Positions 1 through 7,957 of a stretch of 64,000 bases of DNA are shown here, piece by piece (within the stretch, counting starts at the first letter, position 1; every line of letters begins with the position of its first letter). Both the position numbers and the translations under genes were made by a program. The stretch covers positions 875,001 to 939,000 of the forward strand of contig NZ_CP133781.1 of NCBI RefSeq assembly GCF_034350045.1. The letters are read 5' to 3'. The notes beneath the pieces are model-generated. The model did not search any database and was not told the DNA's origin. It saw only the letters and a list, made by a program, of their open reading frames with translations. The stretch comes from Pseudomonas sp. CCI4.2 (GTDB lineage Bacteria > Pseudomonadota > Gammaproteobacteria > Pseudomonadales > Pseudomonadaceae).

Positions 1-83
1 TGGCCGTGGAAGTTGCCAGCCGCGAGATGCAATTGGCCTCGCCCAAGGTGTTTATCGATGCGGTATTGAGAGCGCTGCCATGA
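1..83 (+). CDS. C-terminal tail of an upstream aryl-polyene operon gene (partial)
   Basis: An open frame enters from the left edge and ends at TGA 81-83, giving 26 visible residues that finish in AVLRALP. Its stop overlaps the ATG of the next gene (ATGA at 80-83), so it belongs to the same operon. In aryl-polyene clusters the gene before the LolA-like carrier is often a thioesterase, but the visible tail is too short to confirm that. The family assignment is inference from gene order only; the coding frame itself is well supported by the overlap. Confidence 0.55.
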   Translation, partial: AVEVASREMQLASPKVFIDAVLRALP

Positions 84-682
84 CTGTCGTTTTAAAAATG
101 CTCTGCGCTGTGGCGCTGATTGGCCTGTCGCAGATGGCCAATGCGTTCGACGTGCAACAACTCAGCGCGCAGCTGGGTAAGCCTTCAGTGATTCACGGTG
201 ATTTCATTCAGGAAAAACACCTACGCGCCCTGCCGCAACCCTTGACCAGCAAAGGCAAGTTCGTCTTGGCCAAAGACTTCGGCCTGCTCTGGCTGCTGGC
301 AACCCCGCTGAAACAGGACTACCGAATCAATACCGTCGGGATCGCCCGGCGTGATGCCCATGGCTGGCAACTGTTGCCCAACAAGAGCGCCGGAGCGGAA
401 CAAAACCGGTTGTTCCTCGCGGTGCTGCAAGGCGACAGCAGCGGCCTGCAACGTGATTTTGACTTGCAGCTAAAAGGTGACGCTCAAGCATGGCAACTGA
501 CCTTGACCCCGCGCTCACTGCTGCTGCAACAAGTGTTCAAGCAGATCAATATTGACGGCGGCGAACTGGTGCAGCGCATTGAACTGCTGGAAACCCAAGG
601 CGACAGCACGTTGTTGCGGATGATCGACAGTACCAGCGCAACGGGCCTGAGCGACGCGGAGCACCACGACTTTGTTGACTAG
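80..682 (+). CDS. LolA-like outer-membrane lipoprotein carrier (aryl polyene cluster)
   Basis: 200 residues. A cleavable signal peptide is visible: a hydrophobic stretch at about residues 4-20 and a cleavage motif ANA before FDVQQL. The mature part has the LolA-family pattern of an early GDFIQEK segment, a SKGKFVLAKDFGLLW strand region and a later LLWLLATP. Housekeeping LolA shuttles lipoproteins across the periplasm. This paralogue sits in a pigment operon, so it more likely helps carry the aryl polyene lipid to the outer membrane together with the MMPL exporter next to it (inference from cluster type). Its start overlaps the upstream stop (ATGA), and its end overlaps the exporter start by 11 bases. 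It is not the housekeeping lolA, which normally lies near ftsK. Confidence 0.85.
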   Translation: MTVVLKMLCAVALIGLSQMANAFDVQQLSAQLGKPSVIHGDFIQEKHLRALPQPLTSKGKFVLAKDFGLLWLLATPLKQDYRINTVGIARRDAHGWQLLPNKSAGAEQNRLFLAVLQGDSSGLQRDFDLQLKGDAQAWQLTLTPRSLLLQQVFKQINIDGGELVQRIELLETQGDSTLLRMIDSTSATGLSDAEHHDFVD

Positions 683-3035
683 CCGCGAACCGATTAAACA
701 CACATTGATGGAATATTGGCTGCCGCGTTTATTCCTGATCGTGCTGCTGGCGGTACTGGCCCTGGCAGGCTGGCAATGGCGCGACGGTCCTCCGTTGTCG
801 GCCAACTTGATGGAATTGGTTCCCGGATCAACCCCAGACGCCTTGGAATTGCGCGCCGAAGAGCGCATGCAAGAGCCGCTCAACCGCGAAATGCTGGTGC
901 TGGTCGGGCACGCCGACCGCCAACAGGCCATCAATCTCGCGCAAAAACTCGGTGAACAATGGCAAGCCAGTGGCCTGTTCGAAAAGGTCCAATGGAACCT
1001 CCAGGCGGACTTGCCGGGCGCGCGCCAACAATTGCTGCAAGGGCGATTGGCGATGTTGTCGCCGACAGATCGCAGCCAGTTGATCAATCAACCCCAAGCG
1101 TTTATTCAGCAACGGGTGGAAAGCCTATTTGACCCGTTCACCGGCTTCAGTCTGGTCGCCAGCCAGGATGACTGGCTTGGCCTGACCGGACGCATTCAAA
1201 ACAGCCAGCCGCAACATGGTTCGGTGCAGCTCGATATCGGCAGCGGTGCCCTGATCGCCAACGCAGATGGCAAAAGCTGGGTATTGCTGCGCGCCAGAAC
1301 CACGGGCAATGCGTTTGATATGCACTTGCCGATGCAGGTCGCGGACTTGCTCAGCGCCGCGCGGGTGCAGGCCCATCAAACCGATGCGCAACTGCTGGCT
1401 GCCAGCGGCCTGCTGTACGCCGCCAACGGTCAGCGCCAAGCCACTCGCGAAATTACCTGGGTGGGCGGCGGCGCCACCTTCGGAATTTTGTTATTGCTGT
1501 TATTGGCCTTCCGTCGTTGGCGGGTGCTGCTGGCATTCGTGCCGGTGGTAATTGGCATGCTGTTCGGCGCGGTGACCTGTGTCGCGCTGTTCGGGCATAT
1601 GCACGTCATGACGCTGGTGCTGGGTTCAAGCCTGATCGGCGTGGCAGTGGATTACCCGCTGCACTCGCTGTCGAAAAGCTGGAGCATGAAACCCTGGCGA
1701 AGCTGGCCGGCGTTGCGCCTTACAGTGGGAGGCCTGAGCTTGAGCCTGGTCACCAGTTGCATCGGTTACTTGGCCTTGGCCTGGACGCCGTTTCCAGCAC
1801 TGACGCAGATCGCAGTGTTCTCCGCCGCCGGCCTCGTGGGCGCTTATTTGACTGCCGTGTGCCTGTTGCCGGCGATGCTCAACACCCTCGAACTGCGTCC
1901 GGCCCAATGGCCATTACGTGTCGCCGAACGCTTGATGAGCTGGCGTGAGGCCCTGCTTCGGCGCGTTGGCACACCTGTTCTGCTGGTGCTGTTGCTGGTG
2001 TTTTGTGCCGCCGGGCTGTGGCAATTAACCACCAAAAACGACATTCGCCAATGGATCGGCGCGCCGCCGCAACTGCTGGCCGAAGCGCAGGCCATTGCGC
2101 GTATCACCGGTTATCAACCCACCAGTCAATTCTATTTGGTGCGCGCCGCCAATCAACAGCAACTGCTGCAGAGGCAAACCGAGTTAAGCCAGCGCCTCGA
2201 TCAACTGGTCAGCCTGGACAAGTTGCAGGGTTACTTATCGCTGAACCAGCTGCTGAGCTCACCTTGCGAACAACACCAGGTGCGGGATGCGTTGGGTAAG
2301 TTGCCCTTGTTTTGGCAACCGCTGATTGACCTCGGTGTTCCCCAAGCCAATCTTCAAGCGGAGCTGACGCGGCTGCAGATGCTGCCGGACCAAGACATCG
2401 ACGCCGCACTGGCCGGACCGCTGGGCGAACCGTGGCGCACATTATGGCTGGGGTCGACCGCTGATGGCGTCGCAGGCATGGTCAGCCTGCGCGGCTTGAA
2501 CGACGCTAATTTGTTACGCGTGCAGGCGCTAGACATTGAAGGCGTGCAACTGGTTGATCGTCTCGGCGACTTGAACAGCGTGTTTGCCGCCACGCAAATC
2601 AGTGCGGCGGAGCTGAAACTGCTGTCTTGCGCGCTGATCGCACTGCTGTTGATTCTGCCGTTTGGTCTCAAGGGCGCGCTGCGGATCATCGCGTTGCCAC
2701 TGCTGGCCGCGCTGTGCAGCTTGGCGAGCCTCGGCTGGATGGGCCAACCGCTGACCCTGTTCAGCGTGTTCGGACTGCTGCTGGTCACGGCCATCAGTGT
2801 CGATTACGCGATTTTGATGCGGGAGCAGATCGGCGGTGCGGCAGTCAGCCTGCTCGGGACCCTCCTGGCGGCCGTCACCACATGGCTATCGTTTGGTTTA
2901 CTGGCGATTTCAAGCACGCCTGCGGTGAGCAATTTTGGTTTGTCGGTGAGTCTCGGTCTGGCTTTCAGCTTCATGCTCGCGCCATGGGCCGGCCGTCAAG
3001 CGGATGCCAAAACCGTTAGCGAGGCCGCCGTATGA
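672..3035 (+). CDS. MMPL/RND-superfamily exporter of the aryl polyene cluster
   Basis: 787 residues. The topology is typical of MMPL exporters: one N-terminal membrane segment (about residues 15-35), a large periplasmic loop, a block of membrane segments from about 260 to 410, another segment near 435-450, a second periplasmic domain, and a last block from about 645 to 775. This two-fold organisation is that of RND-superfamily pumps, which use the proton gradient to move lipidic molecules. In aryl polyene clusters the protein is expected to move the polyene lipid out of the inner membrane. The start is uncertain: TTG 672 overlaps the lolA-like gene, while ATG 708 would give a shorter N-terminus beginning MEYWLPR. 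Its stop overlaps a 29-codon frame (ATGA at 3032-3035). Confidence 0.88.
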   Translation: MLTSREPIKHTLMEYWLPRLFLIVLLAVLALAGWQWRDGPPLSANLMELVPGSTPDALELRAEERMQEPLNREMLVLVGHADRQQAINLAQKLGEQWQASGLFEKVQWNLQADLPGARQQLLQGRLAMLSPTDRSQLINQPQAFIQQRVESLFDPFTGFSLVASQDDWLGLTGRIQNSQPQHGSVQLDIGSGALIANADGKSWVLLRARTTGNAFDMHLPMQVADLLSAARVQAHQTDAQLLAASGLLYAANGQRQATREITWVGGGATFGILLLLLLAFRRWRVLLAFVPVVIGMLFGAVTCVALFGHMHVMTLVLGSSLIGVAVDYPLHSLSKSWSMKPWRSWPALRLTVGGLSLSLVTSCIGYLALAWTPFPALTQIAVFSAAGLVGAYLTAVCLLPAMLNTLELRPAQWPLRVAERLMSWREALLRRVGTPVLLVLLLVFCAAGLWQLTTKNDIRQWIGAPPQLLAEAQAIARITGYQPTSQFYLVRAANQQQLLQRQTELSQRLDQLVSLDKLQGYLSLNQLLSSPCEQHQVRDALGKLPLFWQPLIDLGVPQANLQAELTRLQMLPDQDIDAALAGPLGEPWRTLWLGSTADGVAGMVSLRGLNDANLLRVQALDIEGVQLVDRLGDLNSVFAATQISAAELKLLSCALIALLLILPFGLKGALRIIALPLLAALCSLASLGWMGQPLTLFSVFGLLLVTAISVDYAILMREQIGGAAVSLLGTLLAAVTTWLSFGLLAISSTPAVSNFGLSVSLGLAFSFMLAPWAGRQADAKTVSEAAV

Positions 3036-3121
3036 TGAGCGTGCTGCTGTTTGCTTTGGCGGGCATGTACCGAACTTTCATTAAGAATGCCGAACAGGCA
3101 AGGGAGCCTTTGTGCCAATAG
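3032..3121 (+). CDS. Possible 29-residue leader or membrane peptide bridging exporter and oxidoreductase genes
   Basis: An ATG at 3032 overlaps the exporter stop as ATGA, and the frame runs to TAG 3119-3121, inside the first codons of the next gene. The peptide begins MMSVLLFALAG and is hydrophobic at its N-terminus, then polar. It bridges what would otherwise be the only untranslated gap in this part of the operon, so ribosomes could pass from the exporter to the oxidoreductase without a break. I recognise no family. It may be a coupling peptide, a gene remnant, or chance; only the overlaps are directly seen. Confidence 0.3.
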   Translation: MMSVLLFALAGMYRTFIKNAEQAREPLCQ

Positions 3122-4359
3122 CTGAAATGGAGCGACGCCAAGTTGTGGTCATTGGGGCTGGGCCTTCCGGCGCGATTGCCGCTGCACTGTTGAAACGCCA
3201 GGGTCACGACGTACTGGTCGTTGAGCGTCAGCTTTTCCCGCGTTTTTCCATTGGCGAAAGCCTGCTGTCCCATTGCCTGGATTTCGTCGAAGAAGCCGGC
3301 ATGCTCGACGCGGTAAACGCGGCCGGGTTTCAAATGAAGAACGGCGCGGCCTTTGCCTGGGGAGATCGTTGCTCCCATTTCGACTTTGGTGACACATTCA
3401 GCAACGGCAAACCGACCACCTTTCAAGTAGAGCGCGCCAGCTTCGACAAGCTGCTTGCCGATCAGGCCGCACTGCAAGGCGTGGAAATCCGTTATCAGGA
3501 AGAAATCATCGCCGTCGATTTTGACGCGGCAAAACCCACCCTTCGAGCGCGTCGTGCAGACGGCAGCCTGTACAGCGTAGAGGCAGATTTTGTCCTTGAT
3601 GCCAGCGGTTATGGCCGCGTGTTGCCGCGCTTTCTGGACCTCGAAGCACCGTCGAGCTTTCCGGTTCGCCATGCGGTGTTCACCCACATCGAAGACCGTA
3701 TCGATGACCCACGCTTCGACCGCCTGAAAATTCTCATCACCACCCACCCCGTACATCGCGACGTGTGGTTTTGGCTGATCCCCTTCAGCAATGGCCGCTG
3801 TTCACTGGGCGTGGTCGGGGCGGTCGAAAAGATCAAAGACAAACCCGCAGACTTCGATGCGTGCCTGCGAGCGTTTATCGCCGAAGCACCCGAGCTGGAA
3901 CGCCTGCTGCACGCCGCTGTGTGGGACACGCCGGCACGGACCATCGAGGGTTACTCTGCCAACGTAAAATCCTTGCACGGCAAGGGCTTCGCTTTACTGG
4001 GCAACGCCGCTGAGTTTCTTGATCCGGTGTTCTCGTCTGGCGTGACCATCGCCATGCGTTCGGCGAGCATGGCCGCGGCCGTGTTGAAACGTCAGTTGCA
4101 GGGCGAAACCGTTGATTGGGAGAGCGAATTCGCTGTGCCACTGAAACGTGGCGTGGACACCTTCCGCGCCTATGTCGAGGGTTGGTATGACGGCAGTTTT
4201 CAGGACGTTATTTTCCATCCTGGCAGTTCCCCGGAGATCCGCCGCATGATCAGTTCGATTCTCGCCGGTTATGCCTGGGACGAAGGCAACCCGTTTGTCA
4301 GTGAACCCAAGCGCCGCTTGCGGATGATTGCGCAAATTTGCGCGAGCAGCGCCCAATGA
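3112..4359 (+). CDS. FAD-dependent oxidoreductase, halogenase-like fold (aryl polyene cluster)
   Basis: 415 residues. A dinucleotide-binding motif VVVIGAGPSGAIAAALL lies at about residues 9-25, followed by the acidic strand end VVER, as in FAD-binding monooxygenases. A second flavin-binding signature is seen in FALLGNAAEFLDPVFSSG near residues 293-310. The overall pattern is that of the geranylgeranyl reductase/tryptophan-halogenase-like flavoprotein family often present in aryl polyene and flexirubin clusters, where the exact reaction is not settled. The start is GTG 3112, preceded by AGGGAG at 3101-3106; ATG 3127 is a weaker alternative without its own ribosome site. The stop overlaps the methyltransferase start (ATGA at 4356-4359). 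Confidence 0.85.
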   Translation: MPIAEMERRQVVVIGAGPSGAIAAALLKRQGHDVLVVERQLFPRFSIGESLLSHCLDFVEEAGMLDAVNAAGFQMKNGAAFAWGDRCSHFDFGDTFSNGKPTTFQVERASFDKLLADQAALQGVEIRYQEEIIAVDFDAAKPTLRARRADGSLYSVEADFVLDASGYGRVLPRFLDLEAPSSFPVRHAVFTHIEDRIDDPRFDRLKILITTHPVHRDVWFWLIPFSNGRCSLGVVGAVEKIKDKPADFDACLRAFIAEAPELERLLHAAVWDTPARTIEGYSANVKSLHGKGFALLGNAAEFLDPVFSSGVTIAMRSASMAAAVLKRQLQGETVDWESEFAVPLKRGVDTFRAYVEGWYDGSFQDVIFHPGSSPEIRRMISSILAGYAWDEGNPFVSEPKRRLRMIAQICASSAQ

Positions 4360-5102
4360 GCGCCCACAATTTCAGCGAGACCTACGTCGAGGAAACTCGT
4401 TTCGGCTTATGGTTTCTGCGCAGCCACACCTGGCAGCATCATGTCCTGCGCGTCGCGATTAACGATCTGCGCCGGTTGTTCAATGACGGCTCGGGCACGC
4501 TTCCGCCCTCCGACCCAGTGTTGCTCGATGTCGGTTGCGGTCAGGGAAAATCATTTCAGCGCTTGAAAGAGGTGTTCTCACCGGCGCGGTTATTGGGGGT
4601 GGACGCCGATCCGCGGAGCCTGACACTGAGCCGGACTGAAGCTCAGATACGCAGTATCAGCGTCGAGCTCACCGGCAGCGATTGTGCGCAGTTGCCAATG
4701 CCGGACGCCAGCGTAGATCTGTTGTTTTGCCATCAGACGTTTCACCATCTGGTGGAGCAGGAAAAAGCTCTCGCCGAGTTCTATCGGGTGCTGAAACCGG
4801 GTGGTTATTTACTGTTTGCCGAATCGACCAAGGCCTATATCGATACCTGGGTCATCCGCTGGTTGTTTCGCCACCCTATGCAGGTACAGAAAAGCGCGGC
4901 GCAGTACCTGGAAATGCTCCGCGGCCAGGGATTTGAGTTCGGCCCGCAAAACGTCTCGTATCCGTACCTGTGGTGGAGTCGCGCCAAAGATTTCGGTTTG
5001 TTGGAGCGTTTCGGACTGAAGCGTCCGGCGCCGTTTGGTCAGCGCGATGAAACCCTGGTCAACGTGGTGGCGCGCAAACCCGTGCAAGGCGCTGCCGGAT
5101 GA
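4356..5102 (+). CDS. Class I SAM-dependent methyltransferase (aryl polyene cluster)
   Basis: 248 residues. The SAM-binding motif I VLLDVGCGQGKSF is at about residues 56-68, followed by the acidic strand end LLGVDAD. A motif around ASVDLLFCHQTFHHL and the post-motif VLKPGGYLLFAEST complete a Methyltransf_11-type Rossmann core. In aryl polyenes the aromatic head group is commonly methylated, and this enzyme is the natural candidate (inference). ATG 4356 is chosen because it overlaps the previous stop as ATGA, as at most other junctions here; an upstream TTG 4338 would add six residues. The end overlaps the DUF3261 gene by four bases. Confidence 0.85.
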   Translation: MSAHNFSETYVEETRFGLWFLRSHTWQHHVLRVAINDLRRLFNDGSGTLPPSDPVLLDVGCGQGKSFQRLKEVFSPARLLGVDADPRSLTLSRTEAQIRSISVELTGSDCAQLPMPDASVDLLFCHQTFHHLVEQEKALAEFYRVLKPGGYLLFAESTKAYIDTWVIRWLFRHPMQVQKSAAQYLEMLRGQGFEFGPQNVSYPYLWWSRAKDFGLLERFGLKRPAPFGQRDETLVNVVARKPVQGAAG

Positions 5103-5587
5103 TTCGTCGTCTACTGCTCAGCCTTGGCTTTTTGCTGCTGTGTGCCTGCGCCAGCCCAGCGCCGCTGCCTGAACATTCGCCGCAACTGGCGCTGCCGATG
5201 CAACTGCATATTTTGCGCGAACAGGCTGAGCAGCGTCAGGACTGGTTGTTGGTGATCCAACAGGAAAGCGGCGGCCTGCGTTGGTCGTTGATGGACCCGC
5301 TCGGAATCCCGGTCGCGCGCCAACGCTTGGTTGACGGTACGTGGCAGGCTGACGGTTTGTTGCCGCCCAACCCACAAGCCCGAGAACTGTTCGCTGCATT
5401 GCTGTTTGCCCTGACCCCTGCCGCCCAATTGCGCAGCAACTACCCAGCAGCGCGAATTAATGCCGGGCAGCGCGACCTTGGCAGCCGCTGGCACGTTGAG
5501 TACCGTCTGCCCCTGGTATTCGATGTACGGATGGATCAAGGCGTGGCGTATCACGTCAGCCCCTTGGATGACGAGGCCAACCCATGA
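5099..5587 (+). CDS. DUF3261-type lipoprotein (aryl polyene cluster)
   Basis: 162 residues. The N-terminus MIRRLLLSLGFLLLCAC is a lipoprotein signal peptide whose likely lipidated cysteine is C17. Length and position directly before the first ketosynthase match the DUF3261 family, a hallmark of aryl polyene clusters, though its role is not established. As a predicted envelope lipoprotein it may work with the LolA-like carrier and the MMPL exporter in placing the polyene at the outer membrane (inference). It is coupled on both sides by ATGA overlaps. Confidence 0.8.
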   Translation: MIRRLLLSLGFLLLCACASPAPLPEHSPQLALPMQLHILREQAEQRQDWLLVIQQESGGLRWSLMDPLGIPVARQRLVDGTWQADGLLPPNPQARELFAALLFALTPAAQLRSNYPAARINAGQRDLGSRWHVEYRLPLVFDVRMDQGVAYHVSPLDDEANP

Positions 5588-6780
5588 CGGCCTACCTAAA
5601 CGCCTTGGGCGTGATCTGTGCGCTTGGGGCTGATAAGGCCAACGTCGCTCGCGCGCTGTTTTCGGGTGATTGTTCGGGCATGCGTGACGACAGCGGTTGG
5701 GTGACTGGGCGCTCTTTCCCAGTCGGGGCTGTTCAAGGTGAGCTGCCATCTATCCCCAACGAATTGGCCCAGCACAGCAGCCGCAACAATCAGCTGTTGT
5801 TGGCCGCCGCGCTGCAAATCGAGGACGAGATTCGGCAGGCGATCAAACATTTCGGCCCGTCAAGGATTGGCGTGATTCTCGGCACCAGTACCTCAGGGAT
5901 CGATGAAGCCAGCCGTGGTCTCGCCGCCTACCTGCGGGATCAAGTATTCCCCGCCGATTATGACTATCAGCAACAAGAACTTAGCGCCCCGGCGAATTTT
6001 CTTGCGGCGTGGCTGGACCTCAGCGGACCGGCGTATGTGATTTCTACCGCCTGCACGTCCAGCGCCAGGGCCTTGCTCAGCGCCCGGCGATTGCTCGACA
6101 TGGGTCTTTGCGACGCGGTGTTGTGTGGCGGCGTCGACAGTTTGTGCAAGCTGACACTGTGTGGATTTTGCGCACTGGAAGCGGTCTCGGCACAACGCTG
6201 CAATCCGTTTTCAAGCAATCGCAATGGGATCAATATCGGCGAAGCCGCCGTGTTGTTTTTGATGACTCGCGAAGCCAGCGGCACCCACCCGATTGCTCTG
6301 CTGGGTGCGGGCGCCACGTCGGACGCGCACCATATTTCCGCGCCGGAACCTAGCGGCCGGGGCGCGCAGGAAGCCATGCAAAAAGCCCTGAGCAACGCCG
6401 GCTTGCAGGTCGAAGACATCGGTTATCTGAACCTGCATGGCACTGCGACTCAACACAACGACGCCATGGAAAGTTTCGCCGTGGACGCGGTATTCCCCAA
6501 CGGCGTGCCCTGCTCTTCGACCAAGCCATTGAGCGGTCATACCCTCGGTGCCGCCGGGGCGTTGGAAGCAGCGTTTTGCTGGTTGTGCCTGGCCCCTGAA
6601 AACAGCGAAAACGCTCTGCCTCCGCACGCTTGGGACGGTCAAGCCGATCCGCAATTACCCGCGCTACAGTGGGTCGAACCCGGCCAATGTTTGACGCACG
6701 CCCATCCCCGTCGACTGATGAGCAATTCTTTCGCGTTCGGTGGCAACAACGTCAGCCTGATTATTGGAGACGCCTCGTGA
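5584..6780 (+). CDS. apeO: 3-oxoacyl-ACP synthase (ketosynthase) of the aryl polyene cluster
   Basis: 398 residues, FabF/thiolase fold. The catalytic Cys lies in VISTACTSSARALLS (about residue 158), the first His in LHGTAT (about 286) and the second in LSGHTLGAAGALE (about 320), so the Cys-His-His triad is complete and this copy is not a degenerate chain-length factor. It condenses malonyl units on a carrier protein during polyene chain extension. The symbol is given by position, as the ketosynthase right after DUF3261 and before dehydratase-reductase-ketosynthase, the order O-P-Q-R of described ape clusters. Both ends overlap neighbours by four bases. Confidence 0.82.
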   Translation: MTAYLNALGVICALGADKANVARALFSGDCSGMRDDSGWVTGRSFPVGAVQGELPSIPNELAQHSSRNNQLLLAAALQIEDEIRQAIKHFGPSRIGVILGTSTSGIDEASRGLAAYLRDQVFPADYDYQQQELSAPANFLAAWLDLSGPAYVISTACTSSARALLSARRLLDMGLCDAVLCGGVDSLCKLTLCGFCALEAVSAQRCNPFSSNRNGINIGEAAVLFLMTREASGTHPIALLGAGATSDAHHISAPEPSGRGAQEAMQKALSNAGLQVEDIGYLNLHGTATQHNDAMESFAVDAVFPNGVPCSSTKPLSGHTLGAAGALEAAFCWLCLAPENSENALPPHAWDGQADPQLPALQWVEPGQCLTHAHPRRLMSNSFAFGGNNVSLIIGDAS

Positions 6781-7232
6781 TCGACTGGCCGCTTGCCGAA
6801 CTGTTGCCCCACGCCGGGAACATGATCCTCATTGATCGGGTGCTATCGTTCGATGCTGAGCAAATCCACACCCGGCTGACGGTGCGCCCTAATGGTCTGT
6901 TCAACCGCGCCGATGGCAGCCTGCCCGCCTGGGTCGGCGTCGAACTCATGGCGCAAAGCATCGCCGCGTTCGCTGGCTGTCACGCCCGTGAACAGGGCAA
7001 ACCGGTGCAGTTGGGTTTTTTGCTGGGGACACGCAAGTTCGAATGCAACGTCGAGCATTTTCCCGTTGGTACTGAACTGACGATCCACGCCCTTTGCTCG
7101 TTGCAGGATGACGCTGGCATGGGCGTGTTTGAATGCCACTTGAGAGCCCCCGGCATTCACGCCACGGCGCGCCTTAACGTGTACTGCCCGCCCCAGCCCG
7201 CCGCCTATCTTGCCGAAGGAGTTCCCGCATGA
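6777..7232 (+). CDS. apeP: ApeP-like 3-hydroxyacyl-ACP dehydratase
   Basis: 151 residues when started at GTG 6777, whose GTGA overlaps the ketosynthase stop. The frame is open further upstream to 6630, but that extension only shadows the ketosynthase coding sequence. The N-terminus LLPHAGNMILIDRVL fits the FabZ/FabA-like hotdog dehydratases (short PHAGxM-type motif with the catalytic-region His). Later segments such as VELMAQSIAAFAGCHAR form the hotdog central helix. It dehydrates the 3-hydroxyacyl-ACP to build the conjugated double bonds; in characterised systems ApeP pairs with a second dehydratase, ApeI, which would lie outside the window. Confidence 0.85.
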   Translation: MIDWPLAELLPHAGNMILIDRVLSFDAEQIHTRLTVRPNGLFNRADGSLPAWVGVELMAQSIAAFAGCHAREQGKPVQLGFLLGTRKFECNVEHFPVGTELTIHALCSLQDDAGMGVFECHLRAPGIHATARLNVYCPPQPAAYLAEGVPA

Positions 7233-7957
7233 CTGAATCGATACTGGTCACCGGCTCCAGCCGTGGCATTGGCCGCGCCATTGCACTGCGCCTGGCTCAA
7301 GCCGGGTATGACTTGATCCTGCATTGCCGCAACGGTCGAATTGAAGCCGAAGCGGTACAGGTTGAAATCCAGTCTATGGGCCGCGCCGCGCGTATCTTGC
7401 AATTTGACGTCGCCGATCGAGCGGCCTGCAAAGCCATTCTCGAAGCCGACGTGGGAACCCATGGCGCGTATTACGGGGTGGTCTGCAACGCCGGACTTAC
7501 CAGGGACGGCGCGTTCCCGGCGCTGACCGATGAAGACTGGGATTTGGTGATGCGCACCAATCTCGATGGCTTTTATAACGTGCTGCACCCGGTGATGATG
7601 CCGATGATTCGACGCCGTGCGGCGGGACGTATCGTCTGCATTACCTCGGTCTCGGGGATGATCGGCAACCGTGGACAGGTCAATTACAGTGCGTCGAAAG
7701 CCGGGATCATTGGCGCCGCTAAAGCACTGGCCATCGAACTGGGCAAACGCAAGATCACCGTCAACTGCGTCGCGCCCGGTTTGATCGACACCGCGATGCT
7801 CGACGAAAACGTGCCGGTGGAAGAATTGATGAAGATGATCCCGGCACAACGCATGGGCACCCCCGAAGAAGTCGCAGGTGCCGTGAATTTTCTGATGTCG
7901 GCCGAAGCGTCCTACATCACCCGCCAGGTCTTGGCAGTCAACGGAGGCCTGTGCTGA
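7229..7957 (+). CDS. apeQ: FabG-like 3-oxoacyl-ACP reductase (aryl polyene ketoreductase)
   Basis: 242 residues, the usual length of a classical short-chain dehydrogenase. The NADP(H)-binding motif TGSSRGIGRAIAL is at about residues 8-20, NAG near 87-89, and the catalytic set Ser (CITSVSGMIG), Tyr and Lys (YSASKAG) is intact at about 137-160. It reduces the 3-oxo group made by the ketosynthases before dehydration. It overlaps apeP by ATGA, and its TGA shares the A with the apeR ATG. Confidence 0.87.
   Translation: MTESILVTGSSRGIGRAIALRLAQAGYDLILHCRNGRIEAEAVQVEIQSMGRAARILQFDVADRAACKAILEADVGTHGAYYGVVCNAGLTRDGAFPALTDEDWDLVMRTNLDGFYNVLHPVMMPMIRRRAAGRIVCITSVSGMIGNRGQVNYSASKAGIIGAAKALAIELGKRKITVNCVAPGLIDTAMLDENVPVEELMKMIPAQRMGTPEEVAGAVNFLMSAEASYITRQVLAVNGGLC

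Noticed and set aside
6630..6776. N-terminal extension of the apeP dehydratase frame
   Set aside because: These codons lie inside the apeO coding sequence in another frame; GTG 6777 with GTGA overlap fits both the operon pattern and the dehydratase length.
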